Shown here piece after piece: positions 34,656 to 44,106 of a stretch of 64,000 bases of DNA. Origin of the DNA: Variovorax ginsengisoli (GTDB lineage Bacteria; Pseudomonadota; Gammaproteobacteria; Burkholderiales; Burkholderiaceae_C); NCBI RefSeq assembly GCF_030486595.1, contig NZ_JAUJZH010000010.1, positions 124,001-188,000 on the forward strand, read 5' to 3'. Position 1 is the first letter of the stretch. The number at the start of each line of letters is the position of its first letter. The position numbers and the translations under genes are program-made. Under the pieces are notes generated by a model, which was given only the letters and a program-made list of their open reading frames with translations, had not been told where the DNA came from and searched no databases.

Positions 34656-37460
34656 GTGACTTCAACTTCCTCCAAGCCTCACGACCTCCAGTCCCTCGAC
34701 ACCTTGACCGGGGGTGCCTTCACCGCGCCGACCTCTGGCGAGCGCGCCCAGCGCATCCGGGATTGGCTCGCGGCCAACCCGACGCCCGAGCAGATGCAGG
34801 ACGTCTTCAAGGAGCTGAGCGGGCGCGACAAGGGCGCCGCCAGGCTGCTGCGCGAAAAGCTCGACGAGCTCAAGCGCGCCAAGAGCCAGGAGGCGATCGC
34901 CGTCGAATGGACCCACAAGGCCGAGGCCCTTCTGGCCCAGCCGAAGCTCAACATCGCCGATGCGCTGGCCTGGCAACGCGACGCCGCCAAGGCCGGCGCG
35001 CCGCTGTCGCGCGAGCCCCTGGCCGGTTTCAAGGCCCGGCTGGCCGAGCGCGTGAAGGGCATCGAGGACCTGCAGCACCGGGCCCAGGTCCATCGCGAGG
35101 CGGCGGTGCTGCTGGCGCAGCGCTTCGAGGTGCTCTCGACCAAGAGCTGGCGCGATGCCCAGGGCGTCGAAGAGGCCCTGCGGGCCGACGTGGCGCACTG
35201 GCAGCAGCAGGCGGCCGAAATCGTGGCTGACCCCAACTGGAGCAGCCTCGATGCCCGATTCGCGCCCCAACTCGAGTCTTCCAAGGCGCAGCTGCTGGTG
35301 GTGTCCGACGCCTTCCACGGCGCCCTGACCCTGGCCGTGGCCGCCGCCGCGGACGCCGCGGCGCCGTTGCCCCCGGTGCCGGTCTGGGCCGACGAGCTGC
35401 GGGTGGCCCGTGGCGGCACGCCCGAGGCCGCGCCGGCGCCGGCCAAGCCGCCCGCGCCCAAGATCGACCCCGAGAAGCGCGCCGCCGCGCAGGATGCGGT
35501 CCAGGCCGCGCTCGCCAAGCTCGAGCAGGAAACCGCTGAGGGCCACGGCAAGGCCAGCGCCGGTGCGGCCGCCGCGCTGCGTGCGGTGCTCAAGGACCAC
35601 GGCAAGCTGGTCGAGCCGCCGCTGGAGGCCCGCGTCCATGCGGCGCTGGTGGCCGCAGGCGAGCTCGAAGGCTGGCAGCGCTGGAGCGCCGACAAGGTGC
35701 GCGAAGACTTGGTCGCCAAGGCCGAAGGGCTGCTGAAGCGGCCCGAAGGCCAGGCGCTGGGCGGCCGCAAGATGCAGGAGACCCTGCGCGCCCTGCGCGA
35801 GCAATGGAAGCAGGCTGACCAGGGCGGCGTGCCCAACCATGCACTCTGGAAGCGTTTCGACGAAGCCTGCAACGAAGCCCACAAGGTGGTCGAGGCCTGG
35901 CTCGAGAAGGTCCGTGCCGACGCCGCCGAGCATCGGGCGCTGCGAACCGCGCTGATCGAGGAAGTCAAGGCCTGGGCCGCCGAGCACGCCCAGGCGTCCG
36001 ACCTGAAGGCGCACAATCGGGCTCTGCACCAGTTCGCCGATCGCTGGCGCGATGCCGGCCATGTCGGCGAAAAGGTGTTCGCCGAGCTGCAGGCCCAGTG
36101 GAACGAAGCCTTCGGTGCCGCCCGTGCGCCTTTCGAATCGGCCCAGAAGGCCAGCGTCGAGCGTCGCCAGGCGATGATTGCCGAGGCGGCCGAACTCGGC
36201 GCGGCGCCGATGCTGCGCATCGACGCGGTCAAGGCGCTGCAGCAGCGCTGGCAGCATGAGGCGCAATCGGTGCCGCTCGAGCGCCGCCACGAACAAAAGC
36301 TCTGGGACGCCTTCCGGGCCCCGATCGACGAAGCCTTCAACCGCAAGACGGCCGAGCGCGAGAAGGCTTCGGCCGCGATGAGCGAGCACGACCGCCACGT
36401 GCTGAATGCCTCCAAGGCGCTCGAGGCCGCCAACAGCACCGGCGATGCCCAGAAGATCCGTGCCGCGGTGGCGCAGCTCGAGGCCGCCCTGCGCGGCGAG
36501 GCCCCTCCGCCCGCAGCAGCGCCGGCCAGCGCGCCGAGCGATGGTCCCGCGGTCGGGGCGACCGAAGTGGTCGCCCCGGGGCAGGCGGCGGCCGAATTCG
36601 GCGAGAGCGCCGGCCAGGCGCCGGCGCCCGAGGATGCGGAGGCGCTGCCGTCGGCCGCGCCGGCCGACGCCCCCGCGGCGCCGGACCTGGTGGCGCCGGC
36701 CGATGGCGCCGACCCTTCGGCGCGCTCCGATGCCGAAGCCGCACCGGCTCCCGTGGCACCCCCGAAGCCGGCGCCGAAGCCGGTGATCGCTGTGCGCGGC
36801 GACGACCGTCCCGGCAACAAGAAAGCCGAGGCCATGCCCGCCGGCCGCGGCGGCAAGTTCGGCGATCGCCGCGATGCGCGTGGCGGCCCGGGCGGCCGCA
36901 CCGGCGATCGGCCGGCACGGCCGGGCGAGCGTGGCGCGCCCGCCGGCGGCGGCCGCTTTGGTGATCGCCCGCCGCGCTTCGAAGACCGCGGTCCCCGCCT
37001 CGGCGAGGCGGCTTTCCGGGCCCAGCGCGAAGCGCTCGAGCGGGCTGAATTCGCACTGCGCAAGCTGGCGTCGCAGGCCCATGGCGAAGCGCTCACGCAG
37101 GTGCTCGGCGCCTGGGAGAAGCGCGACGCCGCGCAGTTGCCCAGCGTCCAGGAACTGGGCCGCGCGGTGACGCCGGCGGTGCGCAGCAGCTGGTCGCAGG
37201 CGATCGGCGCCGCGCCGTCGGCCCAGGCCGCCGACGCCGCCGAAGCGCTGCTGCGGCTTGAGATGGCGGCCGAAGTGCCGACGCCGGCCGAGCAGCTCGA
37301 CGCCCGCCGGGCCCTTCAGCTCAAGCTGTTGACCCGGCGCGGCGATCCGACCCCGGAGCAGACCTGGGGCCAGGACGCCGGCAAGGTGCTGGCTGCCAGC
37401 CACGACGCTGCTTCGGCGCGCCGGCTGCAGAACGCACTCAAGGCACTGCTGCGCAAGTAA
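34656..37460 (+). CDS. DUF349 protein with RGG-like C-terminal tract
   Basis: The GTG at 34656 is preferred because the only earlier start, an ATG at 34599, overlaps the terminator-like hairpin. The protein has 934 residues. Helical DUF349-type repeats dominate residues about 60-610, each with a WK/WR core as in LREQWKQADQGG, FADRWRDAGHVG and LQQRWQHEAQ. Residues about 610-715 are Ala/Pro/Asp-rich and probably disordered. Residues about 728-785 are Gly/Arg-rich (PAGRGGKFGDRRDARGG and similar), like RNA-binding RGG boxes. A helical domain closes the protein. No signal or membrane span is seen. Function is unknown. Confidence 0.82.
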   Translation: MTSTSSKPHDLQSLDTLTGGAFTAPTSGERAQRIRDWLAANPTPEQMQDVFKELSGRDKGAARLLREKLDELKRAKSQEAIAVEWTHKAEALLAQPKLNIADALAWQRDAAKAGAPLSREPLAGFKARLAERVKGIEDLQHRAQVHREAAVLLAQRFEVLSTKSWRDAQGVEEALRADVAHWQQQAAEIVADPNWSSLDARFAPQLESSKAQLLVVSDAFHGALTLAVAAAADAAAPLPPVPVWADELRVARGGTPEAAPAPAKPPAPKIDPEKRAAAQDAVQAALAKLEQETAEGHGKASAGAAAALRAVLKDHGKLVEPPLEARVHAALVAAGELEGWQRWSADKVREDLVAKAEGLLKRPEGQALGGRKMQETLRALREQWKQADQGGVPNHALWKRFDEACNEAHKVVEAWLEKVRADAAEHRALRTALIEEVKAWAAEHAQASDLKAHNRALHQFADRWRDAGHVGEKVFAELQAQWNEAFGAARAPFESAQKASVERRQAMIAEAAELGAAPMLRIDAVKALQQRWQHEAQSVPLERRHEQKLWDAFRAPIDEAFNRKTAEREKASAAMSEHDRHVLNASKALEAANSTGDAQKIRAAVAQLEAALRGEAPPPAAAPASAPSDGPAVGATEVVAPGQAAAEFGESAGQAPAPEDAEALPSAAPADAPAAPDLVAPADGADPSARSDAEAAPAPVAPPKPAPKPVIAVRGDDRPGNKKAEAMPAGRGGKFGDRRDARGGPGGRTGDRPARPGERGAPAGGGRFGDRPPRFEDRGPRLGEAAFRAQREALERAEFALRKLASQAHGEALTQVLGAWEKRDAAQLPSVQELGRAVTPAVRSSWSQAIGAAPSAQAADAAEALLRLEMAAEVPTPAEQLDARRALQLKLLTRRGDPTPEQTWGQDAGKVLAASHDAASARRLQNALKALLRK

Positions 37461-37493
37461 GGGCGGCGGCCGTCCCGCAAGGGGCGGTCATGC

Positions 37494-38288
37494 TCAGCGG
37501 CCTGGCGGCGCCTTGAAGAAGGCGTCGAACAGCCCCACCAATCCGGCAAACTCGGCCTCCAGCGCCGAGCGATTCACGAAATACGCCTCGCAGGCGACGG
37601 CGAAGAACTCGGCCGGCGACTGCGCGCCGTAGGGATCGAGCCAGGGCGCCTCGCCGCCGAAGCGCTCGGCCATGATCGCCTTTTCGCGCAGCGCCTCGTA
37701 GGCCGGCTGCAGGGTCGCGAACCAGGCGGCGCGGGCCTCCCGCGCGCTGCGCGTGCCGAGGAAACCGGGCGGCAGCGGCGGGCAGCCGTCGGCTTCTCCG
37801 CTGCGCATGTCGATCTTGTGGGCAAATTCGTGAATCACCACGTTGTAGCCCTCGGCCCGCGTGACGCTGCTCGCGAGCACGTCCTGCCAGCTCAGCATCA
37901 CCGGCCCGCGGTCCATGGCCTCGCCGGCCACGATCTCGTCGTACTGGTGGACCACGCCGCTGGCGTCGGTGGTCGTGCGGTGCGCCACCACCTCGGACGG
38001 GTGCACCACGATGCCGACGAAATCGTCGTACCAGGCCAGGCCGCCTTTCAGGTGCAGCACCGGCAGCACCGCCTGGGCGGCGATCGCCAGCGCCACCTCG
38101 TCGGTGATGACGAAGCCGTGCGCGCCATGGAATTCCTTGTCGCGCAGGAACGCCACCGCCAGCGCGCGCAGCCGTTCGAGGTCGGCCGCCGGGCGTTCGC
38201 CCAGGAAGCGATAGCGGGCCAGCGTGGCCTGCCAGAGGGCGTCGGGCAGGCCGGGAGGCGGGCGCAGCTTGCGCAGCCAGCCGAACAT
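37494..38288 (-). CDS. mtfA: MtfA-like zinc-dependent peptidase (M90)
   Basis: The 264-residue cytoplasmic protein carries the zincin motif HEFAHKIDM near residue 152 and a later Glu-containing helix SPAEFFAVACEAYF, the gluzincin arrangement of MtfA. In E. coli MtfA binds the repressor Mlc and has aminopeptidase activity. Here the target is unknown. GFVITDEVALAIAAQAVLPVLHL is another conserved segment. The ATG at 38288 overlaps the lpxH stop as TGATG, so the genes are coupled. Confidence 0.88.
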   Translation of the reverse strand: MFGWLRKLRPPPGLPDALWQATLARYRFLGERPAADLERLRALAVAFLRDKEFHGAHGFVITDEVALAIAAQAVLPVLHLKGGLAWYDDFVGIVVHPSEVVAHRTTTDASGVVHQYDEIVAGEAMDRGPVMLSWQDVLASSVTRAEGYNVVIHEFAHKIDMRSGEADGCPPLPPGFLGTRSAREARAAWFATLQPAYEALREKAIMAERFGGEAPWLDPYGAQSPAEFFAVACEAYFVNRSALEAEFAGLVGLFDAFFKAPPGR

Positions 38289-39046
38289 CAGCGCAGATCG
38301 ACCCGCTGGGCACCCGCGCTCGACAGGCACAGCAACTGGGCGCGCGGCGGATGCGCCGCCGCGTCCCAGTCGCTCAGCACGATGCGCCGCATGCCGTCGC
38401 CGAGGTCGTGGGCCGCCGGCCGGTGGGTGTGGCCGTGCACCAGCGTCCCGGCGCCGGCCTGCCGCAGCCAGTCGCGTGCGGCGTCGGCATCGACATCGGC
38501 CCAGACCATGTCGGGACTGCGTTTGCGGTCCTCGCTCTGGGCCCGGACCGAGCGCGCGAGGGTGCGCCGCTCCTCGAGCGGACGGGCCAGCAGCGCCTGC
38601 TGCCACTCGGGCGTGCGCACCTGGGCCCGAAAACGCAGGTAGTCGGTGTCTTCGAGGCACAGGGCGTCGCCATGGCTGAGCAGCCAGCGCTCGCCGTGCA
38701 GCACCAGCACCGTCGGGTCGGCGACCAGCGTCATGCCGCAGCGCGCCGCAAACTTGGCGCCGACCAGGAAGTCGCGGTTGCCGTGCATGAAGAACACCGG
38801 CCGGCGCGCGGACGCGGCCCGCAGCACCTCGGCGCACTGGGCTTCGAAGCCGGGCAGGGCGGCTGCGTCGTCGCCGACCCAGACCTCGAACAGGTCGCCG
38901 AGGATGAAGATCGCGTCCGCCGGCGTCGTCTCCAGGTAGCCCTGCCAGGCTGCGACGGTGGCAGGCTCCGACGGCTGCAGGTGCAGGTCGGAGATCAGGT
39001 CGACCGTGCGCCACGCGGGCGGCGCGACGATCTCGGGGAATGCCAT
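38288..39046 (-). CDS. lpxH: UDP-2,3-diacylglucosamine diphosphatase
   Basis: LpxH removes UMP from UDP-diacylglucosamine to give lipid X in lipid A synthesis. The 252-residue calcineurin-type protein shows the metal ligands in order: DLHL (Asp20, His22), GDLFEVWVGDD (from Gly50), HGNRD near 87 and HGHTHRP near 205. It is a peripheral inner-membrane enzyme. It starts 16 bp after ppiB. ppiB-lpxH adjacency is common in beta- and gammaproteobacteria. Confidence 0.94.
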   Translation of the reverse strand: MAFPEIVAPPAWRTVDLISDLHLQPSEPATVAAWQGYLETTPADAIFILGDLFEVWVGDDAAALPGFEAQCAEVLRAASARRPVFFMHGNRDFLVGAKFAARCGMTLVADPTVLVLHGERWLLSHGDALCLEDTDYLRFRAQVRTPEWQQALLARPLEERRTLARSVRAQSEDRKRSPDMVWADVDADAARDWLRQAGAGTLVHGHTHRPAAHDLGDGMRRIVLSDWDAAAHPPRAQLLCLSSAGAQRVDLR

Positions 39047-39062
39047 GCGCGGCTCGTCAGGC

Positions 39063-39572
39063 TCAAGCCTTGACGACGGCCTTTTCGATCACCACGTCTT
39101 CGAGTGGCACGTCGTCGTGGAAGCCTTTGCGGCCGGTCTTGACGGCCTTGATGCCGTCGACGACTTCCTTGCCGCCGACCACCTTGCCGAACACCGCGTA
39201 GCCCCAGCCCTGGGCCGACGGTGCCGTGTGGTTCAGGAAGCCGTTGTCGGCGACGTTGATGAAGAACTGCGCGGTGGCCGAGTGGGGCGCGTTGGTGCGC
39301 GCCATGGCGACCGTGTAGTTGTCGTTCTTGAGGCCGTTGTTGGCTTCGTTCTGGATCTCGGCGCCGGTCGGCTTCTGGCTCATGCCGGGCTCGAAGCCGC
39401 CGCCCTGCACCATGAAGCCGGGAATGACGCGGTGGAACACGGTGTTGTCGTAGTGGCCCTTGGTCACGTACTCGAGGAAGTTGGCGACGGTCTTGGGCGC
39501 CTTGGCCTCGTCGAGTTCGAGCGTGATGATGCCCTTGTCCTTGATGTGCAGTTCGACTTGGGGGTTGCTCAT
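39063..39572 (-). CDS. ppiB: Cytoplasmic peptidyl-prolyl cis-trans isomerase (cyclophilin B type)
   Basis: The 169-residue cyclophilin has no signal peptide. It carries the active-site segments [15 protein letters not shown] and [18 protein letters not shown] and ends [19 protein letters not shown]. It catalyses proline isomerisation during folding. It lies 16 bp after a second, exported cyclophilin. Confidence 0.95.
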   Translation of the reverse strand: MSNPQVELHIKDKGIITLELDEAKAPKTVANFLEYVTKGHYDNTVFHRVIPGFMVQGGGFEPGMSQKPTGAEIQNEANNGLKNDNYTVAMARTNAPHSATAQFFINVADNGFLNHTAPSAQGWGYAVFGKVVGGKEVVDGIKAVKTGRKGFHDDVPLEDVVIEKAVVKA

Positions 39573-39588
39573 GGCTGTGTTCCTTTGC

Positions 39589-40176
39589 TTATTTCGCCAG
39601 GGTGGCGGACTGGATGGTGATGGTTTCGAGCGGCACGTCCTGCATGCCGCCCTTGTTGCCGGTGCGCGCGGCGCGGATCTTGTCGACGACCTCGGTGCCC
39701 GAGACGACCTTGCCGAACACCGCGTAGCCGTGGCCGTCGGGGTTGGGAGCGTCGAGCATGGCGTTGTCCTTCACGTTGATGAAGAACTGCGCGGTGGCCG
39801 AGTTCGGATCGGAGGTGCGCGCCATGGCGATCGTGTATTTGTCGTTCTTGAGGCCGTTCCTGGCCTCGAGCGGGATCGGCGCGCGGGTCGGCTTCTGCTT
39901 CAGGTCGGGCGTGAAGCCGCCGCCCTGGATCATGAAGCCGTCGATGACGCGGTGGAACACCGTGCCGTCGTACTGCTTGTCCTTGACGTATTGCAGGAAG
40001 TTGTCGACCGTCTTGGGGGCCTTGTCGGGTGCCAGCTCGATGACGATGTCGCCGGCCGAGGTGGCGAGCTTGACGCGCGGCGCGCCCTGCGCCCAGCTGG
40101 ACACGGCGGTCGTGGCGATGGCCAGCGTGGCAGCCAGGGCCAGGGCCCGGCGACGCGAAAAGGCTTGAAGAATCAC
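39589..40176 (-). CDS. ppiA: Periplasmic peptidyl-prolyl cis-trans isomerase (cyclophilin A type)
   Basis: The start is a GTG at 40176, giving 195 residues with an export signal: [25 protein letters not shown], cleaved near SWA. The mature cyclophilin has [15 protein letters not shown] and [17 protein letters not shown]. It is very like the cytoplasmic paralogue downstream, so the pair arose by duplication with gain of a signal peptide. It helps fold exported proteins. Confidence 0.9.
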   Translation of the reverse strand: MILQAFSRRRALALAATLAIATTAVSSWAQGAPRVKLATSAGDIVIELAPDKAPKTVDNFLQYVKDKQYDGTVFHRVIDGFMIQGGGFTPDLKQKPTRAPIPLEARNGLKNDKYTIAMARTSDPNSATAQFFINVKDNAMLDAPNPDGHGYAVFGKVVSGTEVVDKIRAARTGNKGGMQDVPLETITIQSATLAK

Positions 40177-40234
40177 GGGTGGATCGCTTTCGAAGGAGTG
40201 CGCCGCGGCGCGTTCAGGAAAGAAGATGGCTTCT

Positions 40235-40825
40235 TCAGTTGCGCACCGGCTTGCGGACCGCCGGCGTGGCCGGTGGCAGGGTGTCGGGCGCGGGTGCGCC
40301 GAACATCTGGCGCACCAGGGCCAGTTTGGGCGGCGCGGTCGTGTTGCCGGGCTCCAGCTTGAGCGCCCGGCCATAGGACTGGGCCGCCAGCCGCGCATAC
40401 ACGTCGCCGAGGTTTTCGTGCGCGGTCGCGTAGTCGGGATTGAGCTTGATCGCCATCTCGAGGGCGGCGCGCGCCTTGTCGAACTGGCTCTGGGCCGCAT
40501 AGAGGGCGGCCAAGTTGTTGTAGGGCTCGGGCAGTTCGGGGAAGTCCTGCGTCAGCGCCGTGAAGACCACGACCGCGTCGGCCTGCTTGCCCTGCTCGGT
40601 CAGGATCACGCCGCGCAGGAAGCGCATCTGAGGGTCGCGGGGCTTGCCCGCGATGTAGGCGTCGGCCTTGGCCAGCGCCTGGTCGGCCTTGCCCTGGCGC
40701 AGCAGGGTATTGACATCGGAATAGTCGTCGGCGTGGGCGATGCCGACCGTGAGGGCGACCAGCAGCGCCGTGACGGCCTGGACGATGCGCAGACGGGAGG
40801 AGGGGGCAAAAGCGGCGTGCGGCAT
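40235..40825 (-). CDS. Exported TPR-repeat protein
   Basis: The ATG at 40825 gives 196 residues with a signal peptide (VTALLVALTVGIAHAD, cleaved after AHA). Tetratricopeptide repeats follow: SDVNTLLRQGKADQALAKADAY, MRFLRGVILTEQGKQADAVVVF, PYNNLAALYAAQSQFDKARAALE and HENLGDVYARLAAQSYGRALK. It is probably a periplasmic scaffold or assembly factor. It starts the minus-strand run of ppiA-ppiB-lpxH-mtfA and is divergent from cysS. Partner unknown. Confidence 0.85.
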   Translation of the reverse strand: MPHAAFAPSSRLRIVQAVTALLVALTVGIAHADDYSDVNTLLRQGKADQALAKADAYIAGKPRDPQMRFLRGVILTEQGKQADAVVVFTALTQDFPELPEPYNNLAALYAAQSQFDKARAALEMAIKLNPDYATAHENLGDVYARLAAQSYGRALKLEPGNTTAPPKLALVRQMFGAPAPDTLPPATPAVRKPVRN

Positions 40826-41016
40826 GGTGTCTCGAGAGGTGGAGGGAATGGGCCTCGTAAACACGCGGAAAACATCCGGCGGTGGCCGTTTATACTTGCA
40901 AGATTGTAGCCGAGGGGTCTTTTCCAACCGCTCGTCGCCACACCCCCGTCACCCCTGAAAAACCCCCATCGTTCGCCCGTTCCCTGCACGTGCGCGAATC
41001 GACGTTTCCGAGCCTC

Positions 41017-42393
41017 ATGAGTCTTCGCATCTACAACACGCTCTCGCGTGAACTGGAGGAATTTACGCCTCTGCAACCCGGCAGGGTGCGCATGTACGTC
41101 TGCGGCATGACGGTCTACGATTACTGCCATCTGGGCCATGCGCGCTCGATGATTGCCTTCGACGTGGTGCAGCGCTGGCTCCGGATTTCGGGGCTCGACG
41201 TGGACTACGTGCGCAACATCACCGACATCGACGACAAGATCATCCGCCGGGCGGTCGAGAACGGCGAGAGCATCCGGGCCCTGACCGACCGCATGATCGA
41301 CGCCCTGCACGAGGACGCCGACGCGCTGGGCATCGAACGGCCTACGCACGAGCCGCGGGCGACGGAGTTCATTGCGCCGATGCTGTCGATGATCTCCACG
41401 CTGGAGCACAAGGGCCTGGCCTATCGCTCGCCCAACGGCGACGTCAACTACGCGGTGCGCAAGTTTCCCGGCTACGGCAAGCTGAGCGGCAAGAGCCTCG
41501 ACGAGCTTCATGCCGGCGAGCGCGTCGCGGTGCTCGACGGCAAGGACGATCCGCTCGACCCGGTGCTCTGGAAGAGCGCCAAGGCCAGCGAACCCGACGA
41601 GGTCAAGTGGGCAAGCGAATTCGGCCCCGGCCGGCCCGGCTGGCACATCGAGTGCTCGGCCATGGCCTGCCAACTGCTGGGCGAGACGCTGGACATCCAC
41701 GGCGGCGGCGCCGACCTGCAGTTCCCGCATCACGAGAACGAGATCGCCCAGAGCGAAGGCGCCACCGGCAAGCCGCTGGCACGCACCTGGATGCACAACG
41801 GCTTCATCAACATCGACGACGAGAAGATGTCCAAGAGCCTGGGCAACTTCTTCCTCATCCGCGACGTGCTGAAGAAGTTCGACGCCGAGACCGTGCGTTT
41901 CTTCGTCGTCCGGGCCCACTACCGCAGCCCGCTCAACTACAGCGACGTGCACCTCAACGACGCCCGCAATTCGCTGCGCCGGCTCTACAACGCGCTGGCG
42001 CTGGTGCCGCCGGCGCCGGTCGCCATCGACTGGACCCAGGCCCATGCGGCGCGCTTCAAGGCCGCCCTGGACGAGGACTTCGGCACGCCCGAGGCCGTGG
42101 CGGTGCTGTTCGACCTCGCCGGTGAGGTCAACCGCACGCAGTCCGCCGAATCCGCCGGCCTGCTGAAGGCGCTGGCCGGCTGCCTGAACCTGCTGCAAGC
42201 CGACCCGCAAGCCTTCCTGCAGGCCGGCAGCACGCTCGACGACGCCACCATCCAGGGCCTGATCCTGCAGCGTGCGCAAGCCAAGGCGGCGAAGAACTTC
42301 GCCGAGGCCGACCGCATCCGCAACGAACTGCTGGCCCAGGGCATCGTGCTCAAGGACTCGGCGAGCGGCACCACCTGGACCTCGGCGCAGTGA
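41017..42393 (+). CDS. cysS: Cysteinyl-tRNA synthetase
   Basis: The 458-residue class I synthetase has the zinc Cys29 in [12 protein letters not shown], the HIGH motif as HLGH (38-41), [10 protein letters not shown] near 270, and the zinc-ligand segment WHIECSAMA followed by HHENE. The ATG at 41017 is used because MSLRIYNTL is the usual N-terminus; the frame upstream is promoter-region DNA. A TATACT at 40891 could be a -10 box with a poor -35. The glycosylase gene follows immediately. Confidence 0.97.
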   Translation: MSLRIYNTLSRELEEFTPLQPGRVRMYVCGMTVYDYCHLGHARSMIAFDVVQRWLRISGLDVDYVRNITDIDDKIIRRAVENGESIRALTDRMIDALHEDADALGIERPTHEPRATEFIAPMLSMISTLEHKGLAYRSPNGDVNYAVRKFPGYGKLSGKSLDELHAGERVAVLDGKDDPLDPVLWKSAKASEPDEVKWASEFGPGRPGWHIECSAMACQLLGETLDIHGGGADLQFPHHENEIAQSEGATGKPLARTWMHNGFINIDDEKMSKSLGNFFLIRDVLKKFDAETVRFFVVRAHYRSPLNYSDVHLNDARNSLRRLYNALALVPPAPVAIDWTQAHAARFKAALDEDFGTPEAVAVLFDLAGEVNRTQSAESAGLLKALAGCLNLLQADPQAFLQAGSTLDDATIQGLILQRAQAKAAKNFAEADRIRNELLAQGIVLKDSASGTTWTSAQ

Positions 42394-42410
42394 GCGCCGC
42401 CCCCCGAACC

Positions 42411-43061
42411 ATGGCTGCCGCCAAGGAGCCGATCGTCCAGGTCTTCACGCCCGACTACTGGGAAGAAGCCTGCAAGCACCTGGGCAAGAAAGACCGCGTC
42501 ATGAAGCGGCTGATCCCGCGCTTCGGCGACGTCCGCCTGGAGTCGCGCGGCGATGCCTTCACGACGCTCGCCCGCAGCATCGTCGGCCAGCAGATCTCGG
42601 TGCCGGCGGCCCAGACGGTCTGGCGCCGCTTCGTCGAACTGCCGCGCAAGCTGACGCCGGCCAGCGTGCTGAAGCTCAAGGTCGACGACATGCGCGGCGC
42701 CGGGCTGTCGGCGCGCAAGGTCGAATACCTGGTCGACCTGGCGATCCATTTCGACTCGGGCGCGGTGCACGTCGACGCCTGGGAAAACATGTCCGACGAG
42801 ATGATCATCGCGGAACTGGTCGCGATCCGCGGCATCTCACGCTGGACCGCCGAGATGTTCCTGATCTTCCACCTGATGCGGCCCAACGTGCTGCCGCTGG
42901 ACGACCCCGGCCTCATCAGCGGCATCAGCCAGAATTACTTTTCGGGCGATCCGGTCAGCCGCAGCGATGCCCGCGAGGTCGCCGTGGCCTGGGCCCCGTA
43001 TTGCAGCGTGGCGACTTGGTATATTTGGCGATCGCTCGACCCGCTACCGGTCGCAATTTGA
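42411..43061 (+). CDS. DNA-3-methyladenine glycosylase (AlkA-like, HhH-GPD)
   Basis: The protein removes alkylated purines from DNA by base excision. It has an HhH-GPD core: [21 protein letters not shown], the hairpin [18 protein letters not shown], and [27 protein letters not shown] (in parts: [11 protein letters not shown] and VLPLDDPGL), with the catalytic Asp in the last. ATG 42411 gives 216 residues; a GTG at 42390 overlaps the cysS stop (GTGA) and would add seven residues. The end is 16 bp before accA. Confidence 0.88.
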   Translation: MAAAKEPIVQVFTPDYWEEACKHLGKKDRVMKRLIPRFGDVRLESRGDAFTTLARSIVGQQISVPAAQTVWRRFVELPRKLTPASVLKLKVDDMRGAGLSARKVEYLVDLAIHFDSGAVHVDAWENMSDEMIIAELVAIRGISRWTAEMFLIFHLMRPNVLPLDDPGLISGISQNYFSGDPVSRSDAREVAVAWAPYCSVATWYIWRSLDPLPVAI

Positions 43062-43077
43062 AAAACAGGAGAAGACG

Positions 43078-44058
43078 TTGGCGAAACGAACCTTTCTCGA
43101 CTTCGAGCAGCCCGTGGCCGAGCTCGAAAGCAAGATCGAAGAACTGCGTTATGTCCAGACCGAATCCGCGGTCGACATCTCGGAAGAAATCGATCAGCTG
43201 GGCAAGAAAAGCCTGCAGCTCACCAAGGACATCTACAGCGACCTGACGCCCTGGCAGATCACCAAGATCGCCCGCCATCCGGAACGCCCCTACACGCTCG
43301 ACTACGTGAACGAGATCTTCACCGATTTCGTCGAACTGCACGGCGACCGGCATTTCTCGGACGACCTGTCGATCGTCGGTGGCCTGGCGCGCTTCAACGG
43401 CACGCCCTGCATGGTGCTGGGCCACCAGAAGGGCCGCGACACCCGCGAGCGCACGGCGCGCAACTTCGGCATGAGCAAGCCCGAGGGCTACCGCAAGGCG
43501 CTGCGCCTCATGAAGACGGCCGAGAAGTTCAAGCTGCCGGTCTTCACCTTTGTCGACACGCCGGGCGCCTACCCGGGCATCGATGCCGAGGAGCGCGGCC
43601 AGTCCGAGGCCATCGGCCGCAACATCTTCGAGATGGCGCAGCTCGAGGTGCCGATCATCGTCACCATCATCGGCGAGGGCGGCTCCGGCGGCGCGCTGGC
43701 GATCTCGGTCGGCGACCAGCTGGTGATGCTGCAGTATTCGATCTATTCGGTGATCAGCCCCGAAGGCTGCGCCTCGATCCTCTGGAAGACCAGCGACAAA
43801 GCCCAGGAAGCGGCCGATGCGCTCGGCATCACCGCGCATCGGCTGAAGGCGCTCGGGCTGGTCGACAAGATCGTCAACGAGCCGGTGGGCGGTGCGCACC
43901 GCGACCATCGCCAGATGGCCGCCTTCCTCAAGCGGGCGCTCAACGATGCCTTCCGCCAGGTCGGCGACCTGTCGACCAAGGACCTGCTCAACCGACGCTA
44001 CGAGCGGCTCCAGAGCTACGGCCGCTTCGCCGATACCAAGGCCGACAGCAGCAAGTGA
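43078..44058 (+). CDS. accA: Acetyl-CoA carboxylase carboxyltransferase subunit alpha
   Basis: AccA and AccD form the carboxyltransferase of acetyl-CoA carboxylase, the first step in fatty-acid synthesis. The start is a TTG at 43078 behind CAGGAG at 43067-43072, giving [16 protein letters not shown] and 326 residues, the normal size. Conserved segments include [39 protein letters not shown] and [15 protein letters not shown] start may limit translation. The gene lies between the glycosylase and tilS on the same strand. Confidence 0.97.
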   Translation: MAKRTFLDFEQPVAELESKIEELRYVQTESAVDISEEIDQLGKKSLQLTKDIYSDLTPWQITKIARHPERPYTLDYVNEIFTDFVELHGDRHFSDDLSIVGGLARFNGTPCMVLGHQKGRDTRERTARNFGMSKPEGYRKALRLMKTAEKFKLPVFTFVDTPGAYPGIDAEERGQSEAIGRNIFEMAQLEVPIIVTIIGEGGSGGALAISVGDQLVMLQYSIYSVISPEGCASILWKTSDKAQEAADALGITAHRLKALGLVDKIVNEPVGGAHRDHRQMAAFLKRALNDAFRQVGDLSTKDLLNRRYERLQSYGRFADTKADSSK

Positions 44059-44106
44059 GGCGCTGAGCACCGGGCAGGCCCGGCGCTCCACCGCCCGCTC
44101 GGTTCC

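Noticed and set aside
36480..37010. Low-complexity DNA in the DUF349 gene as a tandem repeat
   Set aside because: The bias is at the protein level (Ala/Pro, then Gly/Arg). No exact DNA unit repeats in tandem.
34662..37403. Long antisense open frames opposite the DUF349 gene
   Set aside because: Same composition artefact. No domain, and the sense protein has a plain family signature.
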